64,000 nt of DNA from JTS-RE37 sp041744575 (lineage in GTDB: Bacteria > Bacteroidota > Bacteroidia > Flavobacteriales > Flavobacteriaceae): the NCBI GenBank assembly GCA_041744575.1, contig JBGTKP010000002.1, forward strand, positions 1-64,000, given 5' to 3'. The first letter of the stretch is position 1; every line of letters begins with the position of its first letter. Shown one piece after another: positions 1 to 8,427 of the stretch. The notes below the pieces were generated by a model, which saw only the letters and a program-made list of their open reading frames with translations, made no database searches and was not told where the DNA came from. The translations under genes were made by a program, and so were the position numbers.

Positions 1-137
1 TCGCATTAAGTATCAGTAAGAATGGGACAAAAATCACTTTCAGAAACAAAACAGTGAGGCGATTTTTCCTGGTCTGGGCTGTTGCTCCCGTCTTTGCCTA
101 TGTCTTTACCTATCTTTTGATCAGTTTCTTCAGGTAG
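1..137 (+). CDS. C-terminal end of a membrane protein (partial)
   Basis: An open frame enters from the left edge (codons in phase with base 3) and stops at TAG 135-137, giving 44 visible residues. The tail has a basic stretch (KNGTKITFRNKTVRR) followed by one hydrophobic segment of about 20 residues (FFLVWAVAPVFAYVFTYLLI) and ends FFR, so it is the last transmembrane helix of an inner-membrane protein. The W-x-x-x-P arrangement in the helix resembles the last helix of PiT-type phosphate transporters, but this is a guess from a short tail. It is convergent with the DUF5777 gene that follows. Confidence 0.55.
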   Translation, partial: ALSISKNGTKITFRNKTVRRFFLVWAVAPVFAYVFTYLLISFFR

Positions 138-166
138 CGGCAGAAAGCGCCGGATCATTCTCCTGT

Positions 167-1030
167 TCAGAAAACCCTGCTCAGGTTAAATCCGAAAAAA
201 ATAACCCCATCGCCCCAATTCCCATTGGCCTGACCCAGATACCCGTTCTCAAAGGAGGCCTGGGCATTTGTAAAATGGAGTTGAAAGACATGCCCGCCGG
301 TTTCAATGTCAACACCCACAGAGAGGGGATCTTTAAAAGGGCTGTCAGAAGCCCTGTTAAGATGGGCCGCGTAATCCGCATTGATTGAAATCCGTTTGGA
401 AATTTTAAACCTGCCCCCGATCCCCATTGAGAATTGGGCCTTTTGTTTATCCTGGTCACCTGCAAAATCCGGCAGGTAATTGTCATAAAAAAAAGTAGGC
501 GCCAGCAGCACAGAAAACCTTTCAGATATTTTCCGCGATACCAGCACCTGGGAGACGTAGCCCAGACGGTCCTGAAAACTCAGGTCCGGTATCTGTTCAT
601 CCTCCAGTGAGGTATTGATATTCAACCCGTTAAAACCCACCACCGTAACCGGTGAACGTCCCTCCTGCTGTCGCAGCAGCCTGTATTTAACGGTGAGGTC
701 ATATGTTTTCTGAAACGAACTTCTGGAAATACCAGCACTCAGCCAGTCTGTGAATCCATAAATAAAGTGCAGCCTGGTTACAGCCTGATCCAATCCGAAT
801 AACTCTTTAAACCCGCCCTGAACGGATCCGAATCTGTGGGAGACTACAAAGTAAAGGTCATGTCTGGCAGGAAGTTTTGTGGATTCAAGATTGACAATCT
901 TGAGACCTTTGAAAGCAGCTTCGGCTACTCTTGCCGTGTCCTTTTTGTCAATTTCATCCAGAAGGTCATCCTGGCAGCAGCAAATAGATGGCAACAAGCA
1001 CAGGATGAGCAAGGTAAAGATAATTTTCAT
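167..1030 (-). CDS. DUF5777 family outer-membrane beta-barrel protein
   Basis: A 287-residue exported protein. Residues 1-19 form a signal peptide (hydrophobic LLILCLLP core, CCCQ at the cleavage region). The rest is a series of alternating short hydrophobic strands with aromatic ends, and it ends in an aromatic residue (FNLSRVF), as beta-barrel proteins do. The sequence pattern (ARHDLYFVVSHRFG near residue 55, LFGLDQAV, YGFTDWLSAGISRS) matches my memory of the Bacteroidota DUF5777 family. That family is often found beside cytochrome c and YceI genes, as here. It is transcribed away from the cytochrome lipoprotein gene across a 290-base intergenic region. A TATCTTTA box (minus strand, 1108-1101) may be its -7 element. 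Its substrate is unknown. Confidence 0.75.
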   Translation of the reverse strand: MKIIFTLLILCLLPSICCCQDDLLDEIDKKDTARVAEAAFKGLKIVNLESTKLPARHDLYFVVSHRFGSVQGGFKELFGLDQAVTRLHFIYGFTDWLSAGISRSSFQKTYDLTVKYRLLRQQEGRSPVTVVGFNGLNINTSLEDEQIPDLSFQDRLGYVSQVLVSRKISERFSVLLAPTFFYDNYLPDFAGDQDKQKAQFSMGIGGRFKISKRISINADYAAHLNRASDSPFKDPLSVGVDIETGGHVFQLHFTNAQASFENGYLGQANGNWGDGVIFFGFNLSRVF

Positions 1031-1100
1031 CAGAGGTAGTTTTTAGTTGGTCTGTTCCTGAGAGCCGTGTGTCGGCTGCCAGGAACCTGTAAAATTGAAT

Positions 1101-1108
1101 TAAAGATA
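1101..1108 (-). promoter_or_regulatory. Candidate -7 box of the DUF5777 gene
   Basis: On the minus strand this reads TATCTTTA, one base off the Bacteroidota TAnnTTTG -7 consensus. It lies about 70 bases upstream of the start codon at 1030. No clear -33 TTTG was seen, so this is a weak call. Confidence 0.3.
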
Positions 1109-1211
1109 CGCACGACTCCTAATTCTTACACAATTCTGTCAACGCTGTCATGCAAAATGCGTCCCGTTTCCTTAAGGTTGTAACCTCCAGATACTAAAGT
1201 TGTCAAATAGT

Positions 1212-1248
1212 TGCATAAAATTTTTGTAACCCTTTCACATTTTATGCA
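1212..1248. repeat. Inverted repeat between divergent DUF5777 and cytochrome genes
   Basis: The arms TGCATAAAAT (1212-1221) and ATTTTATGCA (1239-1248) are perfect 10-base inverted copies with a 17-base spacer. Inside the spacer, TGTAA (1225-1229) and TCACA (1235-1239) give a second, looser dyad reminiscent of CRP/FNR-type sites. The position, about 180 bases from the left gene and 72 bases from the right gene, fits an operator shared by both divergent units. A stem-loop in the 5' leader of the right-hand mRNA is the alternative. The repeat is seen directly; its function is inferred. Confidence 0.5.
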
Positions 1249-1320
1249 TCTGTAAATAGAAATGCTATAACAGTCGGGCACCTTACCGCCTACTTTCCAG
1301 CAAATTGTAAAAAAAACGTT

Positions 1321-1704
1321 ATGAAAAAGAAAATTGTAACCGCCGCCTTGATCAGTGTATTCGCGTTTTTGGGTTGTTCCAAAAGCGGCGACCCTGAAGA
1401 ACCCATGAATGGCAACCCACCGCCCAATGAAACGCCCAATCCAAACCCGATGTCCGTCACTTATGAGGGGGACATCGAAGGAATTATCCAAAGCAATTGT
1501 TTATCTTGTCATCAAAGTCCTCCGATAAATAATGCGCCTATGGCCCTCACCACCTTTGAGGAAGTGATGAATGCCGTAGAAAACCGAGGGCTGATAACGC
1601 GTATCAACAGCACCACAAACCCAATGCCTGCTTCAGGCCGCATGCCTGCTGCAACACGTCAGCTGATAGAAGATTGGGTGGACCAGGGATTTCCGGAAAA
1701 TTAA
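1321..1704 (+). CDS. Cytochrome c-like lipoprotein with one CxxCH motif
   Basis: A 127-residue lipoprotein. Residues 1-18 are a signal peptide ending in a lipobox (FLG|C19). A Pro/Asn-rich linker (residues 30-45) follows, then a small haem domain with CLSCH at 60-64. Met102 or Met108 in the NPMPASGRMP stretch could be the axial ligand, followed by a C-terminal helix (LIEDWVDQGFPEN). This is the layout of small periplasm- or surface-facing cytochromes that pass single electrons. The stop codon at 1702-1704 lies six bases before the TTG start of the YceI gene, so the two are surely one transcript. The DUF5777 gene is divergent upstream. Haem attachment is inferred from the motif. Confidence 0.85.
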   Translation: MKKKIVTAALISVFAFLGCSKSGDPEEPMNGNPPPNETPNPNPMSVTYEGDIEGIIQSNCLSCHQSPPINNAPMALTTFEEVMNAVENRGLITRINSTTNPMPASGRMPAATRQLIEDWVDQGFPEN

Positions 1705-1710
1705 AACACA

Positions 1711-2256
1711 TTGAAGTATCTGATCCATTTATTCCTGTTATTGAGCCTTCCCTGCCTGTCAATCGCGCAGACGGTATTCCGGACTCAGGAAGGAGAGGTG
1801 CATTTAAATGCTTCCACCCCCCTGGAAGACATTGTTGCCGTAAATCCGGAAGTCAACGCCATCTTAAAAACGGAGAACAGCAGCTTTGCCGTGGTGATGC
1901 TTATCCGGGATTTTAAATTCCGCCGGGCTCTCATGCAGGAACATTTCAATGAAAACTATATGGAATCGGATAGCTATCCCAAGGGATACTTTACCGGTAC
2001 GATTATCCAATTGGATGCCGGTGATCTGACCGGGGAGGCCAAAAAATTCAGCATATCCGGTGAACTGACCATTCATGGCGTAACCAGGGAAGTTACTACA
2101 GAGATTCAGCTCTCCAATCAAGAAAAAGAACTGTTGTTAACCGCTGATTTTGTTATCAACCCGGAAACCTACGGTATTAAGGTTCCAAGGTTGTTGTTCT
2201 CCAAAATCGCCAAAGAGGTGGCCGTTAAAGTGAAGTTGCCTCTCCGTGCGCAATAA
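1711..2256 (+). CDS. YceI family protein, TTG start
   Basis: A 181-residue protein with a clear cleaved signal peptide (MKYLIHLFLLLSLPCLSIAQ). No ATG exists between the upstream in-frame stop at 1702-1704 and the signal peptide, so the TTG at 1711 must be the start. The mature part shows YceI features: short beta strands, and the conserved block FSISGELTIHGVTREVTTEI at about residues 112-131. The family folds as a lipocalin-like barrel that binds a polyisoprenoid chain such as a quinone. It is translated from the same mRNA as the cytochrome lipoprotein. This copy is more divergent than the second YceI protein at 50386. Its binding partner is not known. Confidence 0.85.
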   Translation: MKYLIHLFLLLSLPCLSIAQTVFRTQEGEVHLNASTPLEDIVAVNPEVNAILKTENSSFAVVMLIRDFKFRRALMQEHFNENYMESDSYPKGYFTGTIIQLDAGDLTGEAKKFSISGELTIHGVTREVTTEIQLSNQEKELLLTADFVINPETYGIKVPRLLFSKIAKEVAVKVKLPLRAQ

Positions 2257-2280
2257 GATAGGTTACCTGCATGCCGAAGG

Positions 2281-5133
2281 TTATTTGCTGAGATACATTT
2301 TCCGCCTGGTATAGAGGTTGTAAAATTCATCGTCCTTCAGGTTGTCAATGAAAAGTATGCTTTCGCCGGTGCTCTTCATTTCAGGTCCCAGGTTCTTATT
2401 GACATTCGGAAACTTATTGAAAGAAAAAACGGGCTGCTTAATGGCATAACCTTCTAGCTTTGGGTTAAAGCTGAAGTCTTTCACCTTGTTTTTCCCAAGC
2501 ATGACCTTGGCTGCATAGTTCACATAGGGCTCCCCATATGCTTTGGCAATAAACGGCACCGTTCTGGATGCCCGTGGGTTTGCTTCGATAATATAGACCA
2601 TATCATCCTTGATCGCAAACTGGATGTTGATCAGACCTACCGTTTTAAGGGCAAGGGCGATCTTTTTAGTGTGGTCTTTGATCTGCTGCATAACAAACTC
2701 ACCCAAATTAAAGGGTGGAAGGGTTGCATTGGAGTCTCCGGAATGAATCCCGCAAGGTTCAATGTGTTCCATGATCCCTATGATGTAAATATCTTCCCCG
2801 TCACAAATGGCGTCGGCTTCTGCCTCAATGGCACCGTCCAGGTAATGATCCAGCAACAACTTATTATTCGGGATCTTTCTGAGAAGGTCGACCACATGTT
2901 CCTCCAGTTCTTCTTTGTTGATAACGATTTTCATCCCCTGTCCGCCAAGGACATAAGATGGCCGGACAAGTAATGGAAAGTTAAGGTGGTCCGCCAGTGC
3001 CAAAGCTTCATCAGCGCTTTCAGCCACCCCGAATTCCGGATAGGGGATGTCATTGTCCTTTAATAATTTCGAGAAACTGCCCCGATCCTCGGCCAGGTCA
3101 AGCGACTTAAAACTTGTTCCCATGATCCTGATTCCGTACTTGTCAAGTTTCTCAGCCAGTTTCAGGGCAGTCTGCCCCCCCAGCTGTACAATGACGCCTT
3201 CCGGTTTCTCATGGCGGATAATGTCGTATATGTGTTCCCAGAAAACAGGTTCAAAATAAAGTTTGTCGGCTATGTCAAAGTCGGTGGAAACCGTTTCAGG
3301 ATTGCAATTGATCATGATTGTCTCATATCCGCATTCCGCAGCTGCCAATACCCCGTGAACACAGCAATAGTCAAATTCTATCCCCTGTCCGATCCTGTTA
3401 GGACCTGAACCCAGAACTACAATTTTCTTTCGGTCAGTAACGATGCTGTCATTGGCCACATATCGACCTGTTTCAGGGGTTTCGATTTCCTCCTCAAAAG
3501 TTGAATAATAATATGGGGTCATCGCTTTGAACTCCGCGGCACAGGTATCGACCAGTTTATAGACTCTGTTTATATTAAGTTCCGTCCTTTTCTTGTGAAC
3601 CTCGCTTTCATAGCAATCAAGCATGTGGGCTATCTGCCTGTCTGCAAAACCCTTTTGCTTGGCTTCCAGCAACAATTCCCGGGGAAGGTTGGCAATTGTG
3701 TATTTGGAGATTTCCTTCTCCAGCAGGTGCAGTTCCTCATATTGCTTCAGGAACCACATATCTATTTTGGTGATATCGTGGATACGGGACAGAGGAATCC
3801 CCAGCTGTATGGCGTCGTAAATTACAAATACGCGGTCCCAACTGGGAATCGTGAGTTTGCTTATTATCTGATCATAATCTGTGTACCCTTTCCCATCGGC
3901 ACCCAGGCCGTTCCGCTTGATCTCCAGGGACTGGGTAGCTTTGTGAAGGGCTTCCTGGAAGGATCGGCCTATCCCCATTACTTCCCCAACCGATTTCATT
4001 TGAAGGCCCAGCGACCGGTCAGAACCTTCAAATTTGTCGAAATTCCAACGGGGGATTTTTACAATTACATAATCCAGGGTCGGCTCAAATAATGCGGAGG
4101 TAGATTTAGTGATTTGATTCTCAAGCTCATCCAGATGATAACCAATGGCGAGCTTCGTAGCGATTTTTGCAATCGGGTACCCGGTCGCCTTCGAAGCCAG
4201 TGCAGAAGACCGGGAAACCCTCGGATTGATCTCTATGGCGATAATATCCTCTTTTGCGTCCGGGCTCACCGCGAATTGTACATTGCACCCGCCGGCAAAA
4301 TCTCCGATACTGCGCATCATTTTAATCGCCATGTCCCGCATCCGCTGATAGGTGCGGTCCGAGAGTGTCATGGCAGGGGCCACCGTGATGGAGTCTCCTG
4401 TATGAATGCCCATGGGATCCATATTCTCAATGGTACAGATAATAACTACGTTGTCATTTCTGTCTCGAAGAAGTTCCAGTTCATATTCCTTCCAACCCAT
4501 CAGGGCCTTATCGATCATCACCTCATGAATTGGCGATATTTCCAACCCCCTGCTCAGGAGTTCGTCAAAATCCTCTGCCTTGTATACAATGGAAGCTCCG
4601 GCACCACCAAGGGTATAGGATGCCCTGATCACCAGCGGAAATCCATAGAGCTGAGCGATTTCCTTTCCTTTGAGGAAAGAGGTGGCAGTTGACTGAGGAG
4701 CCATGGCCACCCCGATCTTCTCCATCAGTACCCTGAACTTTTCCCGGTCCTCGGTGATATTGATGGCATCTATATCCACTCCAATAATCTCAACTCCGAA
4801 ATCTGTCCAAATCCCCTTTTCTCCTGCTTCAATACAGAGATTCAGGGCTGTCTGCCCACCCATGGTGGGTAAAACGGCATCCACTTCCGGGTGTTTTTTA
4901 AGGACCTCCACAATAGATCTGGTGGTGAGGGGCAGCAGGTACACATGATCGGCCATGGAAGGATCTGTCATAATGGTGGCCGGATTGCTGTTGATCAGCA
5001 CGGTTGCTATACCGTCTTCCCGGAGAGAACGCAGGGCCTGGGAGCCGGAATAATCAAATTCGCAGGCTTGTCCTATGATAATCGGGCCGGAACCGATGAT
5101 CAGTACGGAAGTGATATCATTTCTTTTCGGCAT
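2281..5133 (-). CDS. carB: Carbamoyl-phosphate synthase large subunit, short form
   Basis: A 950-residue enzyme that makes carbamoyl phosphate from bicarbonate, two ATP and ammonia supplied by CarA, for pyrimidine and arginine synthesis. Two homologous ATP-grasp halves are visible. The first opens with SVLIIGSGPIIIGQACEFDY near residue 9, the second with IVVLGSGPNRIGQGIEFDYC near residue 570. Each carries a GGAGASI or GGQGMKI nucleotide loop and an EANPRASR/EINPRVSR metal-binding segment. The chain ends soon after NKNLGPEMKSTGE, so the roughly 130-residue MGS-like allosteric domain of the E. coli enzyme (1073 residues) is absent. It is preceded by rpmH on the same strand, but a terminator lies between them. 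No carA is in the window. Confidence 0.97.
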   Translation of the reverse strand: MPKRNDITSVLIIGSGPIIIGQACEFDYSGSQALRSLREDGIATVLINSNPATIMTDPSMADHVYLLPLTTRSIVEVLKKHPEVDAVLPTMGGQTALNLCIEAGEKGIWTDFGVEIIGVDIDAINITEDREKFRVLMEKIGVAMAPQSTATSFLKGKEIAQLYGFPLVIRASYTLGGAGASIVYKAEDFDELLSRGLEISPIHEVMIDKALMGWKEYELELLRDRNDNVVIICTIENMDPMGIHTGDSITVAPAMTLSDRTYQRMRDMAIKMMRSIGDFAGGCNVQFAVSPDAKEDIIAIEINPRVSRSSALASKATGYPIAKIATKLAIGYHLDELENQITKSTSALFEPTLDYVIVKIPRWNFDKFEGSDRSLGLQMKSVGEVMGIGRSFQEALHKATQSLEIKRNGLGADGKGYTDYDQIISKLTIPSWDRVFVIYDAIQLGIPLSRIHDITKIDMWFLKQYEELHLLEKEISKYTIANLPRELLLEAKQKGFADRQIAHMLDCYESEVHKKRTELNINRVYKLVDTCAAEFKAMTPYYYSTFEEEIETPETGRYVANDSIVTDRKKIVVLGSGPNRIGQGIEFDYCCVHGVLAAAECGYETIMINCNPETVSTDFDIADKLYFEPVFWEHIYDIIRHEKPEGVIVQLGGQTALKLAEKLDKYGIRIMGTSFKSLDLAEDRGSFSKLLKDNDIPYPEFGVAESADEALALADHLNFPLLVRPSYVLGGQGMKIVINKEELEEHVVDLLRKIPNNKLLLDHYLDGAIEAEADAICDGEDIYIIGIMEHIEPCGIHSGDSNATLPPFNLGEFVMQQIKDHTKKIALALKTVGLINIQFAIKDDMVYIIEANPRASRTVPFIAKAYGEPYVNYAAKVMLGKNKVKDFSFNPKLEGYAIKQPVFSFNKFPNVNKNLGPEMKSTGESILFIDNLKDDEFYNLYTRRKMYLSK

Positions 5134-5190
5134 TTCCTATTGGGATGATAAGGGGTTACTATATCTTGGGCACAATCGTTTCATCGCATC

Positions 5191-5224
5191 AAAAAAAAAG
5201 GTGCTACTTTACGAAAGTAACACC
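5191..5224 (-). terminator. Intrinsic terminator between rpmH and carB
   Basis: Read on the minus strand, GGTGTTACTT and AAGTAGCACC form a 10-base stem (one G-U type pair) over a TCGTA loop, followed by nine T residues (5199-5191). It lies just after the rpmH stop codon at 5248-5250, so most rpmH transcripts should end before carB. Confidence 0.9.
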
Positions 5225-5247
5225 TGTTATTTTATTCAAATCAATCA

Positions 5248-5406
5248 TTATTTTTTATGTCTCACCTCTGAAGATACACTTATTTTTTTCCTTCCTTTGG
5301 CTCTTCTGCGCGCTAACACCTTTCTGCCATTAGCAGATGCCATTCGCTCTCTGAATCCATGTTTATTCCGGCGTTTCCGCTTTGATGGCTGATATGTTCT
5401 TTTCAT
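5248..5406 (-). CDS. rpmH: 50S ribosomal protein L34
   Basis: A 52-residue basic protein starting MKRTYQPSKRKRRNKHGFRE and continuing with RMASANGRKVLARRRAKGRK, the diagnostic L34 sequence. The tail is ISVSSEVRHKK. It binds 23S rRNA in the large subunit. It is not beside dnaA or rnpA as in many bacteria but upstream of carB, an arrangement I associate with Flavobacteriia. Its promoter (5469-5499) and terminator (5191-5224) are both clear, so it looks like a strong single-gene unit. Confidence 0.98.
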   Translation of the reverse strand: MKRTYQPSKRKRRNKHGFRERMASANGRKVLARRRAKGRKKISVSSEVRHKK

Positions 5407-5468
5407 GAGGTAAAATTAACTTTAAATGGATCCGGGATAACCGACGGTACCTCCGCAAAATCTGGGCG

Positions 5469-5499
5469 CAAATATACAAAGAGTTTTTGCTTTGCCAAA
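5469..5499 (-). promoter_or_regulatory. rpmH promoter, consensus Bacteroidota type
   Basis: On the minus strand TTTG (5499-5496) and TATATTTG (5476-5469) are separated by 19 bases. Both boxes are exact matches to the -33 TTTG and -7 TAnnTTTG consensus for the primary sigma factor of this phylum. The start codon of rpmH is at 5406, leaving a leader of about 57 bases. Confidence 0.85.
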
Positions 5500-5531
5500 C
5501 TGAATTATAAATTATTTCCGATAGTTTTCAT

Positions 5532-5539
5532 TACTTTTG
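5532..5539 (+). promoter_or_regulatory. Candidate -7 box of the DUF6263 gene
   Basis: TACTTTTG is an exact TAnnTTTG match, 27 bases before the ATG at 5566 and divergent from the rpmH promoter. No good -33 TTG is seen at the usual distance. Confidence 0.5.
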
Positions 5540-5565
5540 CCGCATTGTAAATACGATCCCTGTTG

Positions 5566-6450
5566 ATGGTCTTTAGATTGGTCCATTTTGCTGTTATTTT
5601 TATGACTGCGCTGGTTTCAGGCCAGACGCTGTTGCAATATAACCTGCAAAAGGGAGAAGTTTTTACCATCCGGCAGAATGCGCAGCAGATCATCACCCAG
5701 GAATTGGACGGTGCCTCTCAGGAAATTACCAATCAAATTAGCGGGATACTCGAATTCAGGGTAGTCAGTCAAAAAAACGAGAATTTCGAAATTAGCGTTA
5801 CATTTAAAGAATTACAGATGAATATGTCCTCCAGCAGCATGGGCCAGCTTCTTGCCATCAATGCCAGAGAGGTTTCGGAGGATGACGTTCAATCACGCAT
5901 TTTCCACAGTCTTCTGGACGAGTCTGTCCATATGCTGCTTTCAAAGAATGGAGATATTATAGAAGTGCGCGGTGGAGACAGTCTTGTCTCCAAGATGGCC
6001 GCCTCATCGGGAGTGGCCGATGCCTTTGCTTTGAAGATGATGAAGAAATCACTGGAAAAGGAATTCGGATCCGTTGCTTTGTCTGAAAGCTATAAACAAT
6101 TGACCTATATCTATCCGCTTACATCGATCCGCATTGGGGATAGCTGGGAAAATGAGTACAGTGGAAAACTTTCTGCTCACAATACCTGGACTTTGGACGG
6201 GCTTACCGCCGATGAAGCACAAATTTCTGGAAAGGCAAAAGTGACAATGGATGTTACAGAACCGGCCACGACCATGAAGCTGAGTGGAACGCAGACTACC
6301 TCGATCATCGCAAGTATCGATACCGGATTCATTCAAAAAATGACCGTCACTGGTGTTTCTGATGGGATTTCGACGCTGACTCAGATGGGAGATCAGGAAA
6401 TTCCCACTAAAATCAAATCGAATATTACTTACGAATTAATTAAACATTGA
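5566..6450 (+). CDS. DUF6263 family exported protein
   Basis: A 294-residue protein with an N-terminal signal peptide (VHFAVIFMTALVSGQ, predicted cleavage after about residue 20). A TTG lies directly before the ATG; the ATG at 5566 is preferred. The mature part is a soluble alternation of beta strands (YNLQKGEVFTIRQNAQQ, ILEFRVVSQ, IRIGDSWENEYSGKLSAHNTWTLDG) consistent with DUF6263, a Bacteroidota family of unknown function. The next gene starts one base after its stop, so they are co-transcribed. No catalytic motif was recognised. Confidence 0.75.
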   Translation: MVFRLVHFAVIFMTALVSGQTLLQYNLQKGEVFTIRQNAQQIITQELDGASQEITNQISGILEFRVVSQKNENFEISVTFKELQMNMSSSSMGQLLAINAREVSEDDVQSRIFHSLLDESVHMLLSKNGDIIEVRGGDSLVSKMAASSGVADAFALKMMKKSLEKEFGSVALSESYKQLTYIYPLTSIRIGDSWENEYSGKLSAHNTWTLDGLTADEAQISGKAKVTMDVTEPATTMKLSGTQTTSIIASIDTGFIQKMTVTGVSDGISTLTQMGDQEIPTKIKSNITYELIKH

Positions 6451-6451
6451 T

Positions 6452-6967
6452 ATGTTTCATAAAATAATTAAACTGATCCTTGCGGCCGGGATTATTGCCT
6501 GGGCGGGATATCAGTTTACAGAGGGAAATATTGGAAACGGTATTTTTCTGATCCTGCTTTCCCTCATCTTCATATTTTTATATTTCCGCAATGAGATCCT
6601 GCTCCTCGCCTTCCTTCGTATGCGTAAACAGGACATGGCCGGAACCGAAAAATGGCTGACACGAATTAAGCATCCGCAAGCCGCGCTGACACGAAAGCAA
6701 GAAGGGTATTACAATTATTTATTCGGGATCATATATTCCCAGAAAAACCTTACCCAGGCTGAAAAATATTTTAAAAAAGCAGTGAAACTGGGATTGAATA
6801 TGGATTATGACCTGGCAATGGCAAAACTGAGCCTGGCAGGCATTTCCATGCAGAAACGACGGAAACGGGAAGCGGTAGCATTACTTCAGGAGGCAAAAAA
6901 ACTGGATAAAAATAACATGCTCACCGAGCAGATTAAAATGATGCAACAGCAGATGAAAAAGATTTAA
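6452..6967 (+). CDS. Small membrane protein with TPR-like domain
   Basis: A 171-residue protein. Two hydrophobic segments (about residues 5-20 and 28-46, the latter GNGIFLILLSLIFIFLYF) form an N-terminal hairpin. A cytoplasmic helical part follows with TPR-like repeats (YYNYLFGIIYSQKNLTQAEKYFKKAVKLGL at about 88-117, then AMAKLSLAGISMQKRRKREAVALLQEAKKL). It probably mediates protein contacts at the inner membrane; no partner is evident. It follows the DUF6263 gene with a one-base gap, and its last four bases overlap the end of the convergent cardiolipin synthase gene. Confidence 0.7.
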   Translation: MFHKIIKLILAAGIIAWAGYQFTEGNIGNGIFLILLSLIFIFLYFRNEILLLAFLRMRKQDMAGTEKWLTRIKHPQAALTRKQEGYYNYLFGIIYSQKNLTQAEKYFKKAVKLGLNMDYDLAMAKLSLAGISMQKRRKREAVALLQEAKKLDKNNMLTEQIKMMQQQMKKI

Positions 6968-8427
6968 AGCAACGGGCCCCATAACCGGCACACAGATTCC
7001 TTCAATTTTCGGGTAACGCTGCGTTCCTCCCATCGCTCCAATTCCACCTCCTCCCCATCCTTCATATCATCGAGAAATATTTTCTTCAGCCTGGAAGCCG
7101 TTGTTTTGCCATACATAAGCGCATTGATCTCAAAATTAATTGAAAAACTACGGTAATCCAGATTGGCCGTCCCTACACTTGAAAAAATGTCATCAATGAC
7201 CAATGTTTTCGCATGGATAAAGCCCTTTTTGTATCGAAATATCTTGATTTTGGAACAAAGCATCTGCTCAATGTATGAGTCGGTCGCATATTGAGCCCCC
7301 AAAGAATCTGATTTATAGGGGATCAGGATCCGCACATCGACCCCGCTCCGGGCGGCAGTACCCAGAGCGGTGATGATCTCGTCATTGGGTACAAGGTACG
7401 GTGAGGTAATATAAATATATTCCCTGGCGCTATTAATGGCAGCGAACAGAGCCTCCATGATATTGGCCCAATCCGTATCCGGTCCACTGGCAGCCACCTG
7501 AACGGCTACTGAATCTTTTGATGTGGGCTTGTGTGCCGGAAAAAAGCCATCACTCACTTCCATTTCCTCGTTGGCAAGGAATTCCCAGCTCAATAAAAAA
7601 GAGGTTTGCAAAGATCCGACGGCACTACCCTCCAGCCTGAGGTGGGTATCTCTCCAATAGCGTTCATTTTTATAGGAGTTGTCATACTTCTTCTCCAAAT
7701 TAATCCCTCCTACATAACCGATATGGCCATCAATCACCACAATTTTCCTGTGATCCCGATAATTGAGTTTACTGGTCGAATTAGAGAAGATTACCGGCAT
7801 AAAGGCGTAATGCTCCACCTTGCTTTTGGTAAGTTTCTTTTTGTATTTTCTTGTCAGATTACTACCTACATCATCATATATAAGCCGGATCTTAACGCCT
7901 TCTTCAGCCTTTTTCATCAATAAATCAAGGATTTCGGCCCCAAGTTCGTCATCCACGATCACGAAGTATTCCATGTGGATATGATGTTTCGCAGATTTGA
8001 GATCCTCTCTCAGTTTTTTATACTTTTCTTCGCCATTGATCAGGATTTGAACGTCATTGCCATAGGACATCACCGCTTTTTCATTATTCTGAAGCAGCTT
8101 ATAAATTTTTAATATCCCTTCTCCAAACTCTTCTTCAAAATCTTCTCTTTCCTCCTTGTCCAATTTAAATTTATTCCGCCATTTCTTTAACTTATCACTG
8201 TCCATCAGATTCTTCTTCCTGAAAATCTTGATCTTCCTGTAATCCCGACCGACAAAATAATAAACAATAAGCCCAATGAAAGGGAGTGTCATCAGGGCAA
8301 ACAAGTAAGCCATGGTTTTAACCGGATTGCTGTTTCGAAGAAGAATAAAAACAGCAAAGACCACTGCAAGCAAATAATGGACGACCAATAAAATGGTCAG
8401 GTAATGTTTCCCGATAAAATCGAGCAT
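6964..8427 (-). CDS. cls: Cardiolipin synthase (phospholipase D family)
   Basis: A 487-residue membrane enzyme that condenses phosphatidylglycerol molecules to cardiolipin. Two N-terminal transmembrane segments (about residues 10-30 and 38-60) precede two phospholipase D domains. Each carries an HxKxxxxD motif: HRKIVVID near residue 225 and HAKTLVID near residue 402, the latter followed by GTANLDYRS. This is the standard bacterial Cls layout and length. Its ATG overlaps the stop codon of the lytic transglycosylase gene by one base (TAATG), which indicates translational coupling in a three-gene operon. A charged segment between the membrane hairpin and the first catalytic domain is lysine- and glutamate-rich. 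Confidence 0.93.
   Translation of the reverse strand: MLDFIGKHYLTILLVVHYLLAVVFAVFILLRNSNPVKTMAYLFALMTLPFIGLIVYYFVGRDYRKIKIFRKKNLMDSDKLKKWRNKFKLDKEEREDFEEEFGEGILKIYKLLQNNEKAVMSYGNDVQILINGEEKYKKLREDLKSAKHHIHMEYFVIVDDELGAEILDLLMKKAEEGVKIRLIYDDVGSNLTRKYKKKLTKSKVEHYAFMPVIFSNSTSKLNYRDHRKIVVIDGHIGYVGGINLEKKYDNSYKNERYWRDTHLRLEGSAVGSLQTSFLLSWEFLANEEMEVSDGFFPAHKPTSKDSVAVQVAASGPDTDWANIMEALFAAINSAREYIYITSPYLVPNDEIITALGTAARSGVDVRILIPYKSDSLGAQYATDSYIEQMLCSKIKIFRYKKGFIHAKTLVIDDIFSSVGTANLDYRSFSINFEINALMYGKTTASRLKKIFLDDMKDGEEVELERWEERSVTRKLKESVCRLWGPLL

Noticed and set aside
4114..4692. Long plus-strand open frame of 192 codons opposite carB
   Set aside because: It lies fully inside carB on the other strand, has no family signs and its composition is that of reversed CarB codons.
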